A DNA stretch of 64,000 nt from Ignavibacteriota bacterium (GCA_003151825.1 PLYO01000032.1:1-64000), one strand, 5' to 3'; positions 35,803 through 45,156 are shown, counted from the first letter of the stretch. Notes: generated by a model not told the origin, from the letters alone. Translations and numbers: made by a program.

Positions 35803-36255
35803 ATGAGTTTACAGGAAAAAATCAACGAGGATTTGAAGTCCGCGATGAAAGCGGGCGAGAAAATTCGCACGGAAACCTTGCGTAGTCTTCGCGCGGGAAT
35901 CATCGAGTTTGAAAAAAGCGGTGCGGGCCGCGAGATGAGCGCCGACGACGAGATGAAAATTCTCACCACGAACGCAAAGAAACGCCGCGAAGCCATTGAG
36001 TTTTACGATAAGAACAATCGCCCGGAACTTGCGGAAAAAGAACGCGCCGAGCTTGCTGTGATTCAGGCATATCTGCCGCAGCAATTGACGCGGGAAGAAG
36101 TTTCGGTGCGCGTGGCGGATGTGATCCGGGAACTTGGCGCGGCGGGCCCGCAGGACGCAAACAAAGTGATGCCCGTGCTGATGAAAGAGATGAAAGGCAA
36201 AGCGGATGGCAAGCTTGTGCAGGAACTCGTGAAGGAGCAACTTGCCGCAATGTAA
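35803..36255 (+). CDS. GatB/YqeY domain protein
   Basis: A 150-residue YqeY-family protein. The domain is shared with the tail of GatB, where it contacts tRNA; the free-standing protein's role is not settled. Visible features: KSAMKAGEKIRTETLRSLRA at the start, YLPQQLTREE and the terminal DGKLVQELVKEQLA. Full length. It starts 12 bp after the inverted repeat and is 6 bp from the cvpA-like gene. Confidence 0.93.
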   Translation: MSLQEKINEDLKSAMKAGEKIRTETLRSLRAGIIEFEKSGAGREMSADDEMKILTTNAKKRREAIEFYDKNNRPELAEKERAELAVIQAYLPQQLTREEVSVRVADVIRELGAAGPQDANKVMPVLMKEMKGKADGKLVQELVKEQLAAM

Positions 36256-36261
36256 GTTCCA

Positions 36262-36744
36262 GTGATTCTCGATGTAATAATTCTCGTTCTCCTTGTGCTT
36301 GCCGCGATTGGCGGCTGGCGTTCAGGCGCGATGACAATGCTGGTTTCGGTGGTTGTGCTCGCCGTTGCGGCGATAGCGGCTTCGATGCTTGCGATGAAAG
36401 TGGGAGGAACTCTTCACGTTGGCCCGAACTGGACGTGGCCGGTAATCGGATTTTTGCTAACGTTTCTCTTGCTCCTGATCGCCGGGAGCTGGGTGAAGCG
36501 CCTCATTCGCCCAAAGGATGGTTTGTTGCGCGGGATGGATGGAATCGCCGGTGCGTTGCTCGGACTTTTGCGCGGTGTCGTTATACTCGGATTGCTGTTC
36601 GCACTTTTCCAGCTTGTACATCTGCCGCCGGATAAGATCACATCGGGATCTATTCTTTACCCATTGCTCCTCAAAGCCGCGACGCTGCTGATTGCTGTTC
36701 TGAAGCCCTACATTCATGCTCCGAGCGGGAGCGTTGTCGTTTGA
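36262..36744 (+). CDS. CvpA family membrane protein
   Basis: A 160-residue inner-membrane protein with four hydrophobic segments (about 2-20, 24-46, 58-76, 95-115). The opening ILDVIILVLLVLAAIGGWRS matches CvpA/colicin V production proteins. These are linked to envelope homeostasis in other bacteria. The start is GTG at 36262. It lies just before mutS2, a common arrangement in this phylum. Confidence 0.85.
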   Translation: MILDVIILVLLVLAAIGGWRSGAMTMLVSVVVLAVAAIAASMLAMKVGGTLHVGPNWTWPVIGFLLTFLLLLIAGSWVKRLIRPKDGLLRGMDGIAGALLGLLRGVVILGLLFALFQLVHLPPDKITSGSILYPLLLKAATLLIAVLKPYIHAPSGSVVV

Positions 36745-36771
36745 TCGCGCATTCATCTTCGATTAACGCCA

Positions 36772-39279
36772 TTGGCAACTGAGGAAGCATATCAGGATTC
36801 GACAGAAGATTTTGAGGATTCCGCTGGATTCCATTCTCGACTTGCGAATGAATTTCTTCAAGCTATATCTCCCACCTTCCGCCATGCCGCGCGCGAACTG
36901 GAATTCGAGAAAATTTTTCTTGCCCATCTTCAGCTAACTCACACGTTGCCGGGCAAGCAAGCATTAGTCCGGGAACTTCTTCCGAAATCCGATCCGGTTG
37001 CCATCGATCGCTCGCTTTCGGAAATCCGCGCGATGCGTTCGTTCCTGATCTCTGGCGAAACGCCTCGATTTTCCGGGCTGACCGATATTGCCCCCACGCT
37101 GCGCAAAGTAGAGATCGAAGGCAGCACGCTTATTATAGAAGAAGGCTTTCGCCTGCTCGGCGCGATGAAAGCCATGCGCGCGATGCGGGAATTTTGCTCC
37201 CGCCGTGCCGAGGAAGCGCCCGAGCTTTGGAAGACAGCCATGCATCTCTTCGATGATAAGCTGCTTGAAATGCACTTCGATGCCGTCTTCGACGATGCGG
37301 GGAAAATTCGTGACTCCGCAAGCCCGGAGCTTTCGAAGATTCGCCGGGACATGCTTCGCACCTCGGAAATCCTTCGCTCGCGGCTTATGGCCATCGTGCG
37401 GCGCCTGTCGGAAGACGAATTTGTGCGCGAGGAAATTATCACGCAGCGAGAAGGCCGCTATGTTGTGCCCATTAAAGTCGAGCACAAGCGGCGTGTGCCG
37501 GGATTTATCCACTCGGTTTCGCAGACAGGCCAGACCGTCTTCATTGAGCCAAGCGAAACGTTGGAACTCAACAACGAGCTGCGCTCGCTGGAGTTCGCCG
37601 AGCAAAGAGAGATTGATCGTATCCTGCGCCTGCTTGCGGAACGGGTGCGCGGCTCGATTCCGAATCTTCGTTCCTCGCTCGAAGCAGCCGCGCATTTGGA
37701 CGCCATTCACGCAAAGGCGGCGTATGCGCTTCGCATTGTTGCCGAAGACGCCATGCTTGAAACGCAATCGACGAAACGTGAGCGTATGTTTACACTTACG
37801 AATGCGCGGCACCCGTTGCTCATCGAGAAAATTGGCAGGGATCGGACCGTTCCACTCTCGCTTCAACTCGATGAAGATCGCCGCACGCTTGTTCTTACCG
37901 GCCCGAATGCCGGAGGCAAAACTGTCTTGCTCAAAACGGTTGGGATTCTTTCGCTCATGGCCCACGCGGGCCTCCCTATTCCGGTAGGAGCAGATTGCCG
38001 CCTTCCAATTATGGATGGAATTTTTGTGGAAATCGGCGACGCGCAGTCCATCACCGACGATCTCAGCACGTTTAGTTCCCATGTGCGGTCGCTGGTGGAA
38101 ATTCTTGGCGATGCAACGCGATCGAGCCTTATCCTCTTAGATGAAATTGGCGGCGGGACTGCTCCCGAAGAGGGTGGCGCGCTTGCGCAGAGCATCCTCG
38201 AACATCTTACGCGCATCGGCTGCTTTACGATTGCAACCACCCACTACGGCCGGCTTGCGGCTTATGCGGAATCCACGCCAGGCGCGGTAAATGGCTCGAT
38301 GGAATTCGACCGCGACACGCTTGCGCCCACCTTCCGATTTCGCGCGGACGTGCCAGGCAGTTCTCATGCCTTCGACATTGCCGAGCGATTTGGACTTGGA
38401 CACAACCTCGTTCAGCACGCGCGGCAACTCATCGGCGAGCAAAGCAATCGTATCGAGGACTTGACAGCTTCGCTCGAAGTATTACAACAAGAAGCGCGCG
38501 CGCGAAAAACTGAAGCGGAGCGCGAACTTGGTGCCGCCCGTGCCGTACGAATGGATTTCGAACGTAAGCGAGATGAAGCCGAGGAGATTCGCCGCACGGC
38601 AAAGAAACGCGCCTCCGAAGAAGCCGAGGAGATATTGAAGCGCGCAAATCAATTTGTAGAGCGTGCCGTCCGTGAAGCAAAGGAAGCAGTCGCAAAGCCA
38701 GAGGTGGCCAGCGAAAATTTGCGAGCCATGCGTCTCCGTCAGGAGCAGGAACGAAAAAAACTCATGGCAGACCTTTCCGTCGCTGAAGTCCCTTCCGTCC
38801 CTGAAGACGAAATTGTAATCGGCACAAGCGTTCGCCTCAAATCGAATCCCACTCAAATCGGGAAGGTTCTTTCTGTAAAAGGAAATGAAATCGAAATCGA
38901 GATTGGTTCTCTGCGAATGCGGACGAAACGCGATCAGATCGAAGTAGTGAGCAACGCTGATGCGAAAGGGAAAACGCGGGCTGGAAGCGCCGCGCCACGC
39001 GAGATTTCTACTGCCACGAAATATCTTTCGACAACCGTCGAGCGACGCATCGACTTGCGTGGCGAATATGGCGATGACGCCGTCATCAAAGTCGATCGTT
39101 TCCTTGCTGATGCCTCTGCGCATGGGCTGGAGCGCGTCGAAATCATTCACGGGCACGGCACCGGCGCGCTGAGCCACCGGATCACGCAGCACTTACGCGG
39201 CCATGAGTTCGTTCAAAGTTATCGCTTCGGAGAGCCGCGCGAAGGCGGCGCTGGCGTTACAATTGTGGAAATAAAATAA
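36772..39279 (+). CDS. mutS2: Endonuclease MutS2
   Basis: An 835-residue MutS2, implicated in suppressing recombination and in rescuing collided ribosomes. It has MutS-like core and clamp helices, Walker A GPNAGGKT (377-384), Walker B ILLDEIGGGT, a long coiled coil (about 560-650) and a C-terminal Smr nuclease domain (IDLRGEYGDDAV, then IIHGHGTGAL). The start is TTG at 36772. It is complete and 3 bp from the biotin carboxylase gene. Confidence 0.95.
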   Translation: MATEEAYQDSTEDFEDSAGFHSRLANEFLQAISPTFRHAARELEFEKIFLAHLQLTHTLPGKQALVRELLPKSDPVAIDRSLSEIRAMRSFLISGETPRFSGLTDIAPTLRKVEIEGSTLIIEEGFRLLGAMKAMRAMREFCSRRAEEAPELWKTAMHLFDDKLLEMHFDAVFDDAGKIRDSASPELSKIRRDMLRTSEILRSRLMAIVRRLSEDEFVREEIITQREGRYVVPIKVEHKRRVPGFIHSVSQTGQTVFIEPSETLELNNELRSLEFAEQREIDRILRLLAERVRGSIPNLRSSLEAAAHLDAIHAKAAYALRIVAEDAMLETQSTKRERMFTLTNARHPLLIEKIGRDRTVPLSLQLDEDRRTLVLTGPNAGGKTVLLKTVGILSLMAHAGLPIPVGADCRLPIMDGIFVEIGDAQSITDDLSTFSSHVRSLVEILGDATRSSLILLDEIGGGTAPEEGGALAQSILEHLTRIGCFTIATTHYGRLAAYAESTPGAVNGSMEFDRDTLAPTFRFRADVPGSSHAFDIAERFGLGHNLVQHARQLIGEQSNRIEDLTASLEVLQQEARARKTEAERELGAARAVRMDFERKRDEAEEIRRTAKKRASEEAEEILKRANQFVERAVREAKEAVAKPEVASENLRAMRLRQEQERKKLMADLSVAEVPSVPEDEIVIGTSVRLKSNPTQIGKVLSVKGNEIEIEIGSLRMRTKRDQIEVVSNADAKGKTRAGSAAPREISTATKYLSTTVERRIDLRGEYGDDAVIKVDRFLADASAHGLERVEIIHGHGTGALSHRITQHLRGHEFVQSYRFGEPREGGAGVTIVEIK

Positions 39280-39282
39280 TTC

Positions 39283-40770
39283 GTGAGCTTTAATAATATC
39301 TTCGTTGCAAATCGTGGCGAAATCGCCCGGCGTGTAATTCGTTCCGCAAAGGAATCCGGCTACCAAACGAGCGTTGCGTATTCTCCTCATGATGCCTCTG
39401 CGCTCTTTGTCCGCGAGGCGGATTTGGCATTTGCTTTTGCCGGAAATACGCCGAAGGAATCCTATCTCGATATCGAGCAAATTCTGAATGCAGCAAGGAA
39501 GGCCGGAGCGAGTGCTGTTCATCCCGGCTATGGGTTTTTAAGTGAGAATGCGTCGTTCAGCGCGGCGGTAACAGAAGCGGGAATGAAATTTATCGGTCCC
39601 GGGCCGGAGGCCATCGAATTGCTCGGCGATAAAACGAAAGCACGCGCGCTGGCGCGAAAGCTTGGCATTCCAACGTCGGACGGAACGACACAGGAACTGA
39701 AATCGGATGTCGAAGCAATAGAATCCGCGCGGGCTATCGGCTATCCCGTGCTGCTCAAGGCAGCGGCGGGCGGCGGTGGAAGAGGAATGCGCCTAGTCGA
39801 ACGCGAGGAGGAGCTATTGCAGAATCTCGAACGCGCGCGCGATGAGGCTCGGAGCGCCTTCGGCGACGATAGGATTTATCTCGAAAAATATATCGTAAAG
39901 CCGCGTCATATCGAGTTCCAGATGCTGGCGGATCGACATGGGAACGCTATTCATCTCGGTGAGCGCGAGTGCTCCATTCAGCGCAGGCATCAAAAGCTGA
40001 TCGAGGAATCGACTTCGGTGATTCTCACGCCGGAATTGCGACGCGAAATGGGCGAGGCCGCGATTGCGCTTATTACGAGCGCAAAATATGAAGGCGCGGC
40101 GACGGTGGAATTCTTAGTCAGTCAGGACTTAAAATATTATTTTCTCGAAGTGAACACGCGGCTACAAGTCGAGCATCCCGTGACGGAATTTGTGACGGGC
40201 CTCGATCTGGTCCGCGAGCAATTCCGCATCGCGGAAGGCGAAAAACTTACATTTTCTCCTTTTCTTACCCCCCCGCCTTTCCAAGGCGGGGGACGGGGGG
40301 TGGTTGCCCCGCATGGACACTCCATCGAAGTACGCATTCAATCCGAGGATGTATGGAACGATTTCTTTCCGAGCTTGGGTAAAATCGAGTACGTTCGTCA
40401 CCCCGGCGGGGCGTTTGTGCGCAACGATAGTGCGATGTTCGCGGGACTTGTGGTGTCGGGCTTTTATGATTCCCTGCTCTCGAAATTAATCGTGTGGGAT
40501 AGAAACCGCGAGGAAGCAATCCGCCGCATGACGCGGGCACTCGAAGAAATGCGCGTGGCCGGCGTTGCCACAACCATCCCGTTCGGACTGTTCGCCATGC
40601 GGAACGCGCGATTCCAAAGCGGCGAATTATCCACGGCCTTCGTGGAAGAAGAATTCACTCCCGAAGCCCGCGAGCGGGAACTTGCCCGTTACACCGCACA
40701 TGCCGAACCTTATTTTACCGCAGTTCAGAGAGTGCAGGGTGAAAGGAAGGCTCGCGCGGAATTTGTGTAG
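39283..40770 (+). CDS. accC: Biotin carboxylase subunit (acetyl/acyl-CoA carboxylase) with repeat insertion
   Basis: A 495-residue ATP-grasp biotin carboxylase, which carboxylates biotin on its carrier protein using ATP and bicarbonate. Motifs: FVANRGEIARRVIRSA, HPGYGFLSENASF, the glycine-rich loop AAAGGGGRGMR, EVNTRLQVEHPVTE. Residues about 329-341 (TPPPFQGGGRGVV) are encoded by an in-frame palindromic repeat placed before HGHSIEVRI. Acetyl- versus propionyl-CoA carboxylase cannot be told apart here because no partner genes are adjacent. The start is GTG at 39283. Confidence 0.93.
   Translation: MSFNNIFVANRGEIARRVIRSAKESGYQTSVAYSPHDASALFVREADLAFAFAGNTPKESYLDIEQILNAARKAGASAVHPGYGFLSENASFSAAVTEAGMKFIGPGPEAIELLGDKTKARALARKLGIPTSDGTTQELKSDVEAIESARAIGYPVLLKAAAGGGGRGMRLVEREEELLQNLERARDEARSAFGDDRIYLEKYIVKPRHIEFQMLADRHGNAIHLGERECSIQRRHQKLIEESTSVILTPELRREMGEAAIALITSAKYEGAATVEFLVSQDLKYYFLEVNTRLQVEHPVTEFVTGLDLVREQFRIAEGEKLTFSPFLTPPPFQGGGRGVVAPHGHSIEVRIQSEDVWNDFFPSLGKIEYVRHPGGAFVRNDSAMFAGLVVSGFYDSLLSKLIVWDRNREEAIRRMTRALEEMRVAGVATTIPFGLFAMRNARFQSGELSTAFVEEEFTPEARERELARYTAHAEPYFTAVQRVQGERKARAEFV
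40268..40305. repeat. GC-rich palindromic repeat, in frame in the biotin carboxylase gene
   Basis: CCCCCCGCCTTTCC...GGCGGGGG palindrome followed by the family tail ACGGGGGGTGGTT. The frame stays open; about 13 codons are added. Confidence 0.88.
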
Positions 40771-40856
40771 TGGCGCGTAGCAATGCGCCCTTTTTGCTTA
40801 GGCACTCAAAATTACCCTTCCCGCGCGGGCACTTTTGAGATAAATTCCCGCTTTTC

Positions 40857-42989
40857 ATGCGTATCATGCTTCCCAAATGGCTTCTCGCACTCACCCTCTT
40901 CGCCGCGCTCGCGGTGATGCCGGGGTGTGTGCTGCAGGCGCAGTGGGTGCAGACGAATGGGCCGTATGGGGGCAACATAAATGCTATAGCTTCTATAGAT
41001 AGCAGTCTCTTCGTAGCGACCGATAGTGAAATCTATATTTCCCAAAATTACGACGGTTCCTGGAAACTTTCAAACCAGGGTTTACCAAAGAACCAATTCA
41101 TTTCGCTTGTTGCAACAAAGCAAGAAATTTATGCGGCGACCGATAGTGAAATCTTTCTGAGTATAGATAAAGGCCAATCATGGAGTTCTATAAGGAAGGA
41201 GAAAACTTATGCCTTGACGATTAGGGATTCGGAACTATTTGCCTGTGGAAATGGGCTTTGGAAAACAACCGATAGAGGCACAAGCTGGTCGGAACTTGAT
41301 AGCGCAACTGGCTTAGTGTCAATATTTGTGGACGGCACGAATATATACGCCGGTGGTATCGACACATTCCTGTATTCGTACGATGACGGAAGTTCCTGGT
41401 CTTCTACCAACAGGTTTGACACATCTGATCTTTCAGCTGCTTACTGTGTGGTCGATCGTATCATCGCACAGGACAATACGCTTCTTGTGGATATTTATGC
41501 TGGCGGTCCTGGAACACCCTTTGGAGTTTACCGATCTCTCGACAGGGGAAAATCTTGGTCCTCAAGCCCAATGTCCGGCGTAAATGCCTTTGTTTATGTG
41601 GGATCTAAGCTGATCGCATTTGGTGAATCTTATGATCCTACCTATACATCCGATGATGATGGAATAAGCTGGCAAGTCCATCCCTCAGATTTAATTCACG
41701 GAACCTGCCTTGTTTTTGCTAACGACCTCCTTTTTAGTGGCACATACGATGATGGTGTATTTGTATCTTCCGACACCGGGGCTACATGGACCCAGAAAAG
41801 CATTAGTTTGTCACAACCAGCATATTCGACAAGTGTGGTAAGTTCCAAGGTCTATGCTGCATGCAACGACCGGATATTTGTGTCATCGGATGATGGAAAT
41901 CAATGGAGTATTACCCATGTCTTTGATACACCAAGTTCGGCGACCCCTTATCTTGGCTCGTCACTTTCAGTAGGTGACTCAACCGTCTTTCTTAGTTCGA
42001 GTGTTGGCTTATTCATATCAACTAATCGAGGGATCACATGGACATATAGACCTTCCTCGCCCACTTCTATATATGCTTCGCCTATTGTCTTTATGGATGG
42101 CACTTTATTTTGTGTCGCTGCATCTTACGGAATAGATCGGTCATCTGATAGCGGAGTGACTTGGACGGCTGTTCAGCTTAATAAGCTCGGTGTTCAATCA
42201 AATTATGTGAGTTCGCTTATTGCGTTAGGTTCCAAACTTTTTGCCGGTACAGACAGCGGAATTTTTGTTTCCGCAGATGTGGGAATTACTTGGAAGGAGA
42301 GCGATTCTGGCTTTCCGTTGGGAACGGGTGATAATACTGTTTTGAGTTTTTCCATTATCGGATCCAATATTTTTGTAGGAACGGATTATACAGGTGTGTT
42401 CCGTTCTACCGACAGCGGGGTTACCTGGTTTGCAGTTAGTCCGATTATCCCTGACACAGGCATTGTGACAGTTTTTAATGTAGAACAAGACCTTTTTGCT
42501 TTAGCTGGTCCTGATGGATATTCAATAGATGATGGTGGTCTTTTTTTGTCAACCGATCTCGGCTTTTCATGGGAACAGATTTATAATGGAGCTCCTATTA
42601 ACTATTATGAGGGCTTTAATTCCCCTGTTGCCGATGGTTATCTTTTTCTTGGGACTGAAAGCGGTGTCTGGCGCCATCCTCTTTCGGATTTCGGCATTAG
42701 TTCCGTCGCGCAAACGCCGCCATCTCCCCAACACGAAATCCAAAGCTACCCCAATCCCTTCTCGCAATCCACCGAGATCACATTCACCTCTCAAGCTGCC
42801 GGGTATGTGGATGTTTCGGTTGTGAATCTTTTAGGCGTAGAGGTCGCGCGGCTGTATTCGGGTGAGTTGGGAGCGGGAGAGCATTCCTTTACATGGAGCA
42901 ATCCTACCGGCTTGCCGGATGGGATGTATGAGTGCCTCGTTCGCATGAACGGACAAGTGGAGACGCTGCCGATGCTGCTTATGCGGTGA
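40857..42989 (+). CDS. BNR/Ycf48-like repeat protein with T9SS sorting domain
   Basis: A 710-residue secreted protein. Signal peptide at about 1-28 (ending LQAQ). It then has many blades of the type SIDKGQSWSS, SDSGVTWTAV, STDRGTSW and VSSDTGATWTQ, an Asp-box/BNR beta-propeller. It ends with a type A sorting domain (IQSYPNPFSQSTEITF, VSVVNLLGVEVARLYSGEL, LPDGMYECLVRMNGQ). The central propeller is clearly more AT-rich than the signal peptide and the sorting domain, with abrupt boundaries near 40980 and 42680. A copy of the last 21 codons lies at 43591-43656. Confidence 0.85.
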   Translation: MRIMLPKWLLALTLFAALAVMPGCVLQAQWVQTNGPYGGNINAIASIDSSLFVATDSEIYISQNYDGSWKLSNQGLPKNQFISLVATKQEIYAATDSEIFLSIDKGQSWSSIRKEKTYALTIRDSELFACGNGLWKTTDRGTSWSELDSATGLVSIFVDGTNIYAGGIDTFLYSYDDGSSWSSTNRFDTSDLSAAYCVVDRIIAQDNTLLVDIYAGGPGTPFGVYRSLDRGKSWSSSPMSGVNAFVYVGSKLIAFGESYDPTYTSDDDGISWQVHPSDLIHGTCLVFANDLLFSGTYDDGVFVSSDTGATWTQKSISLSQPAYSTSVVSSKVYAACNDRIFVSSDDGNQWSITHVFDTPSSATPYLGSSLSVGDSTVFLSSSVGLFISTNRGITWTYRPSSPTSIYASPIVFMDGTLFCVAASYGIDRSSDSGVTWTAVQLNKLGVQSNYVSSLIALGSKLFAGTDSGIFVSADVGITWKESDSGFPLGTGDNTVLSFSIIGSNIFVGTDYTGVFRSTDSGVTWFAVSPIIPDTGIVTVFNVEQDLFALAGPDGYSIDDGGLFLSTDLGFSWEQIYNGAPINYYEGFNSPVADGYLFLGTESGVWRHPLSDFGISSVAQTPPSPQHEIQSYPNPFSQSTEITFTSQAAGYVDVSVVNLLGVEVARLYSGELGAGEHSFTWSNPTGLPDGMYECLVRMNGQVETLPMLLMR

Positions 42990-43007
42990 GAATTGCATTC
43001 GGTCATC

Positions 43008-43304
43008 TTATCGCATGCGCTCTAAATATTTAGCATCGCGGGCATTGTGTTTTATCGAAGCGATTGCTATTTCTTCCCCTTTAAGCCGGTAAACCACAAA
43101 GAAGGGAAACTTCCTAAGCGGCCAAGCGCGAAGTCCTCGATGTTTTGGTGGATACCGAGATGGATCGTTCCGGATTTCGTTATAGATCCGGTTTACTTCC
43201 TCTGCAAATCGCTCTGCCGATTGCGGCGTTTGTTGGTCGTCCAGATACCAATGTACCGCGCGAATAAAATCTCTTTGAGCGGCAGAAAGGACTTGAAATG
43301 TCAC
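43008..43304 (-). CDS. ParE/RelE-family toxin
   Basis: A 98-residue toxin of the RelE/ParE superfamily. Motifs: VLSAAQRDFIRAVHWYLDDQ at the start, FAEEVNRIYNEIRNDPSRYP, and the terminal basic strand FPFFVVYRLKGEEIAIASIKH. The family members inhibit gyrase or cleave ribosome-bound mRNA; which applies is not clear. It overlaps its antitoxin by 4 bp and is inserted between a T9SS cargo and murA. Confidence 0.9.
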   Translation of the reverse strand: MTFQVLSAAQRDFIRAVHWYLDDQQTPQSAERFAEEVNRIYNEIRNDPSRYPPKHRGLRAWPLRKFPFFVVYRLKGEEIAIASIKHNARDAKYLERMR

Positions 43305-43543
43305 GGGCGGTTTTGCTTGGAAGCCATAATGTACTTACGAGCAGCATATATCGACTCTTCGGCACTGATGGCACCCATTTCTCCCCGATCAAAAGCGTGG
43401 AGCCGTTCGTAGGCTTCTTCAAAATCTGCGTCAATCGGTGAAAAAGTGCCGAGCCTCTCTTCGACCTCATCGACCAGCTGGCGCTGGCTCTCGCGGTCTA
43501 ATTCCAATACTTCCGTGCGGATTTGCTCAAACGATCTATCCAT
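43301..43543 (-). CDS. Antitoxin of the addiction-module (Unstab_antitox) type
   Basis: An 80-residue acidic protein (SFEQIRTEVLELDRESQRQL, then AFDRGEMGAISAEE) typical of antitoxins that precede ParE/RelE toxins in this superfamily. It lies first in the pair and overlaps the toxin start by 4 bp, consistent with coupled translation and autoregulation. Confidence 0.85.
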   Translation of the reverse strand: MDRSFEQIRTEVLELDRESQRQLVDEVEERLGTFSPIDADFEEAYERLHAFDRGEMGAISAEESIYAARKYIMASKQNRP

Positions 43544-43590
43544 AAAAAGAAAACCTGAAAGCCCCCTTTATGGTTCTTATTACTCCATGC

Positions 43591-43656
43591 GTATATGAAT
43601 GTCTCGTCCGCATGAATGGGCAGGTGGAGACGCTGCCGATGCTGCTTATGCGCTAA
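43591..43656 (+). pseudogene. Fragment of a T9SS C-terminal sorting domain
   Basis: Encodes VYECLVRMNGQVETLPML and LMR then stop, the same as the last 21 residues of the protein ending at 42989 apart from the first residue. The DNA differs at several third positions, so it is an older paralogous remnant rather than a recent copy. The toxin-antitoxin module lies between the two copies. Confidence 0.85.
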
Positions 43657-43685
43657 AACTTTTGAATTGGTGTTGTCTGAATCAA

Positions 43686-43742
43686 GATCCTTCGACTCCG
43701 TTCATCCCTCGTGCCTCGGGATGAACTACGCTCAGGATGACA
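43686..43742. repeat. GATCCTTCGACTCCGTTC ... CTCAGGATGAC dispersed repeat
   Basis: A single imperfect palindrome sharing both ends with the larger element at 61466-61612. It lies between the sorting-domain fragment and the murA promoter. Confidence 0.8.
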
Positions 43743-43779
43743 TGGTTGATATTACCATGAGTTCGGGGAAATAATCTCG

Positions 43780-43787
43780 TATTTTTG
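43780..43787 (+). promoter_or_regulatory. -7 promoter element TATTTTTG upstream of murA
   Basis: Exact TAnnTTTG match, 18 bases before the murA ATG, which would give a leader of about a dozen bases. Confidence 0.6.
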
Positions 43788-43805
43788 TAGCCAAATAATA
43801 AGCAC

Positions 43806-45128
43806 ATGGATGCATTTCGCGTAACGGGCGGTAAGCCGCTCACCGGGACGGTTCGGGTGAGCGGGACGAAAAATCTTATTTCGAAGGTCATGGTCGCTTC
43901 GATGCTTTCGGACGAGGCGAGCACGTTTACGAACGCGCCCGTGCGCTTGGGCGAAGTGGATATTACTGCGGACATCGCGCGCAGCTTAGGCAGCGAGATC
44001 GCCATATCCAGCGATGCGGGCGGTATGCTCACAATGCACACCGCTTCGTTCACTACGACGGTCGTGCCGGAACGATTCGCCGGGCTGAACCGCATCCCGA
44101 TTCTCATGGTCGGCCCGCTCTTGCACCGGACGGGTACGGCTTCGGTTCCCATGCCAGGCGGCGATAAGATTGGTCAGCGGCCCGTCAATTATCACATCGA
44201 CGCGCTGGAAAAAATGGGCGCACGCATCGAGTTTGCCGATAATTATTTCCATTGCACAGCAGATACGCTTACGGGAACTTCTATCACGCTGCCGTTTCCG
44301 TCCGTCGGCGCGACGGAGAATATCATCATGTCCGCTGTGCTTGCGCGCGGCACGACGATCATCGAGAACGCAGCGGTCGAGCCGGAAATTGTGGAACTAA
44401 TGCAGTTTCTTCAAACGATGGGCGCGATCATCAATCTCGAAACGAACCGACGCATCATTATTGACGGCGTCGATCGGCTGAAAGGCTCGGAACAGCGCAT
44501 CATGCCCGACCGCATCGAAGCTGCGTCCTTTGCCTGCGCGGCCATCGCAACAAAAGGCGATGTCTTTATCGAAGGCGCGCTGCAATCGACGATGATGACG
44601 TTCTTAAACAACATTCGCCGCGCCGGCGCGGATTTCGACGTCTTGAACGGCGGCATACGATTTTTCTACAAAGGCCCACTCAAGCCGCTTGCCATCGAAA
44701 CCGACGTACACCCGGGCTTTATGACGGATTGGCAGCAGCCGTGGGTGCTCCTCATGACGCAGGCGCACGGCATGTCCGTCGTTCACGAAACTGTTTATGA
44801 AAATCGTTTCGGTTACACGCGGGAACTTCAGAAGATGGGCGCGCAAATCCAGCTTTACAAATCGTGCTTAGGTGGGAACCCGTGCCGGTTCAAATCCTTG
44901 GTGCATCCGCATTCCGCCGTTATTCTCGGGCCGACGAAATTGAAAGGCAGCCGAATCGTGATTCCCGATCTTCGTGCGGGATTTGTTTATCTCATTGCCG
45001 CTTCGCTTGCCGAAGGGGAGTCCATCATCACAGGAATTCATCACGTCGAGCGGGGATACGAGCACATTCAGCAAAAGTTGGAAGATATCGGCGTGACGAT
45101 CGAGAGGATTAAAGTGAAGGAGGAATAG
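43806..45128 (+). CDS. murA: UDP-N-acetylglucosamine 1-carboxyvinyltransferase with Asp in place of catalytic Cys
   Basis: A 440-residue MurA, which transfers enolpyruvate to UDP-GlcNAc as the first committed step of peptidoglycan synthesis in the cytoplasm. Substrate-binding KN is in SGTKNLISKV, and the C-terminal Arg in DLRAGFVYLIA. In the mobile active-site loop the normal PGGCxIGxRP reads PGGDKIGQRP: D120 replaces the fosfomycin-reactive Cys (Cys115 in E. coli). Asp at this site is known from mycobacterial and other enzymes and gives natural fosfomycin resistance. The length and fold are normal. Confidence 0.95.
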   Translation: MDAFRVTGGKPLTGTVRVSGTKNLISKVMVASMLSDEASTFTNAPVRLGEVDITADIARSLGSEIAISSDAGGMLTMHTASFTTTVVPERFAGLNRIPILMVGPLLHRTGTASVPMPGGDKIGQRPVNYHIDALEKMGARIEFADNYFHCTADTLTGTSITLPFPSVGATENIIMSAVLARGTTIIENAAVEPEIVELMQFLQTMGAIINLETNRRIIIDGVDRLKGSEQRIMPDRIEAASFACAAIATKGDVFIEGALQSTMMTFLNNIRRAGADFDVLNGGIRFFYKGPLKPLAIETDVHPGFMTDWQQPWVLLMTQAHGMSVVHETVYENRFGYTRELQKMGAQIQLYKSCLGGNPCRFKSLVHPHSAVILGPTKLKGSRIVIPDLRAGFVYLIAASLAEGESIITGIHHVERGYEHIQQKLEDIGVTIERIKVKEE

Positions 45129-45156
45129 GGGAAGGAAACTTCTGCATTTCCGACAC

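Noticed and set aside
36964..38082. 372-codon open frame on the minus strand
   Set aside because: Antisense within mutS2; no domain features.
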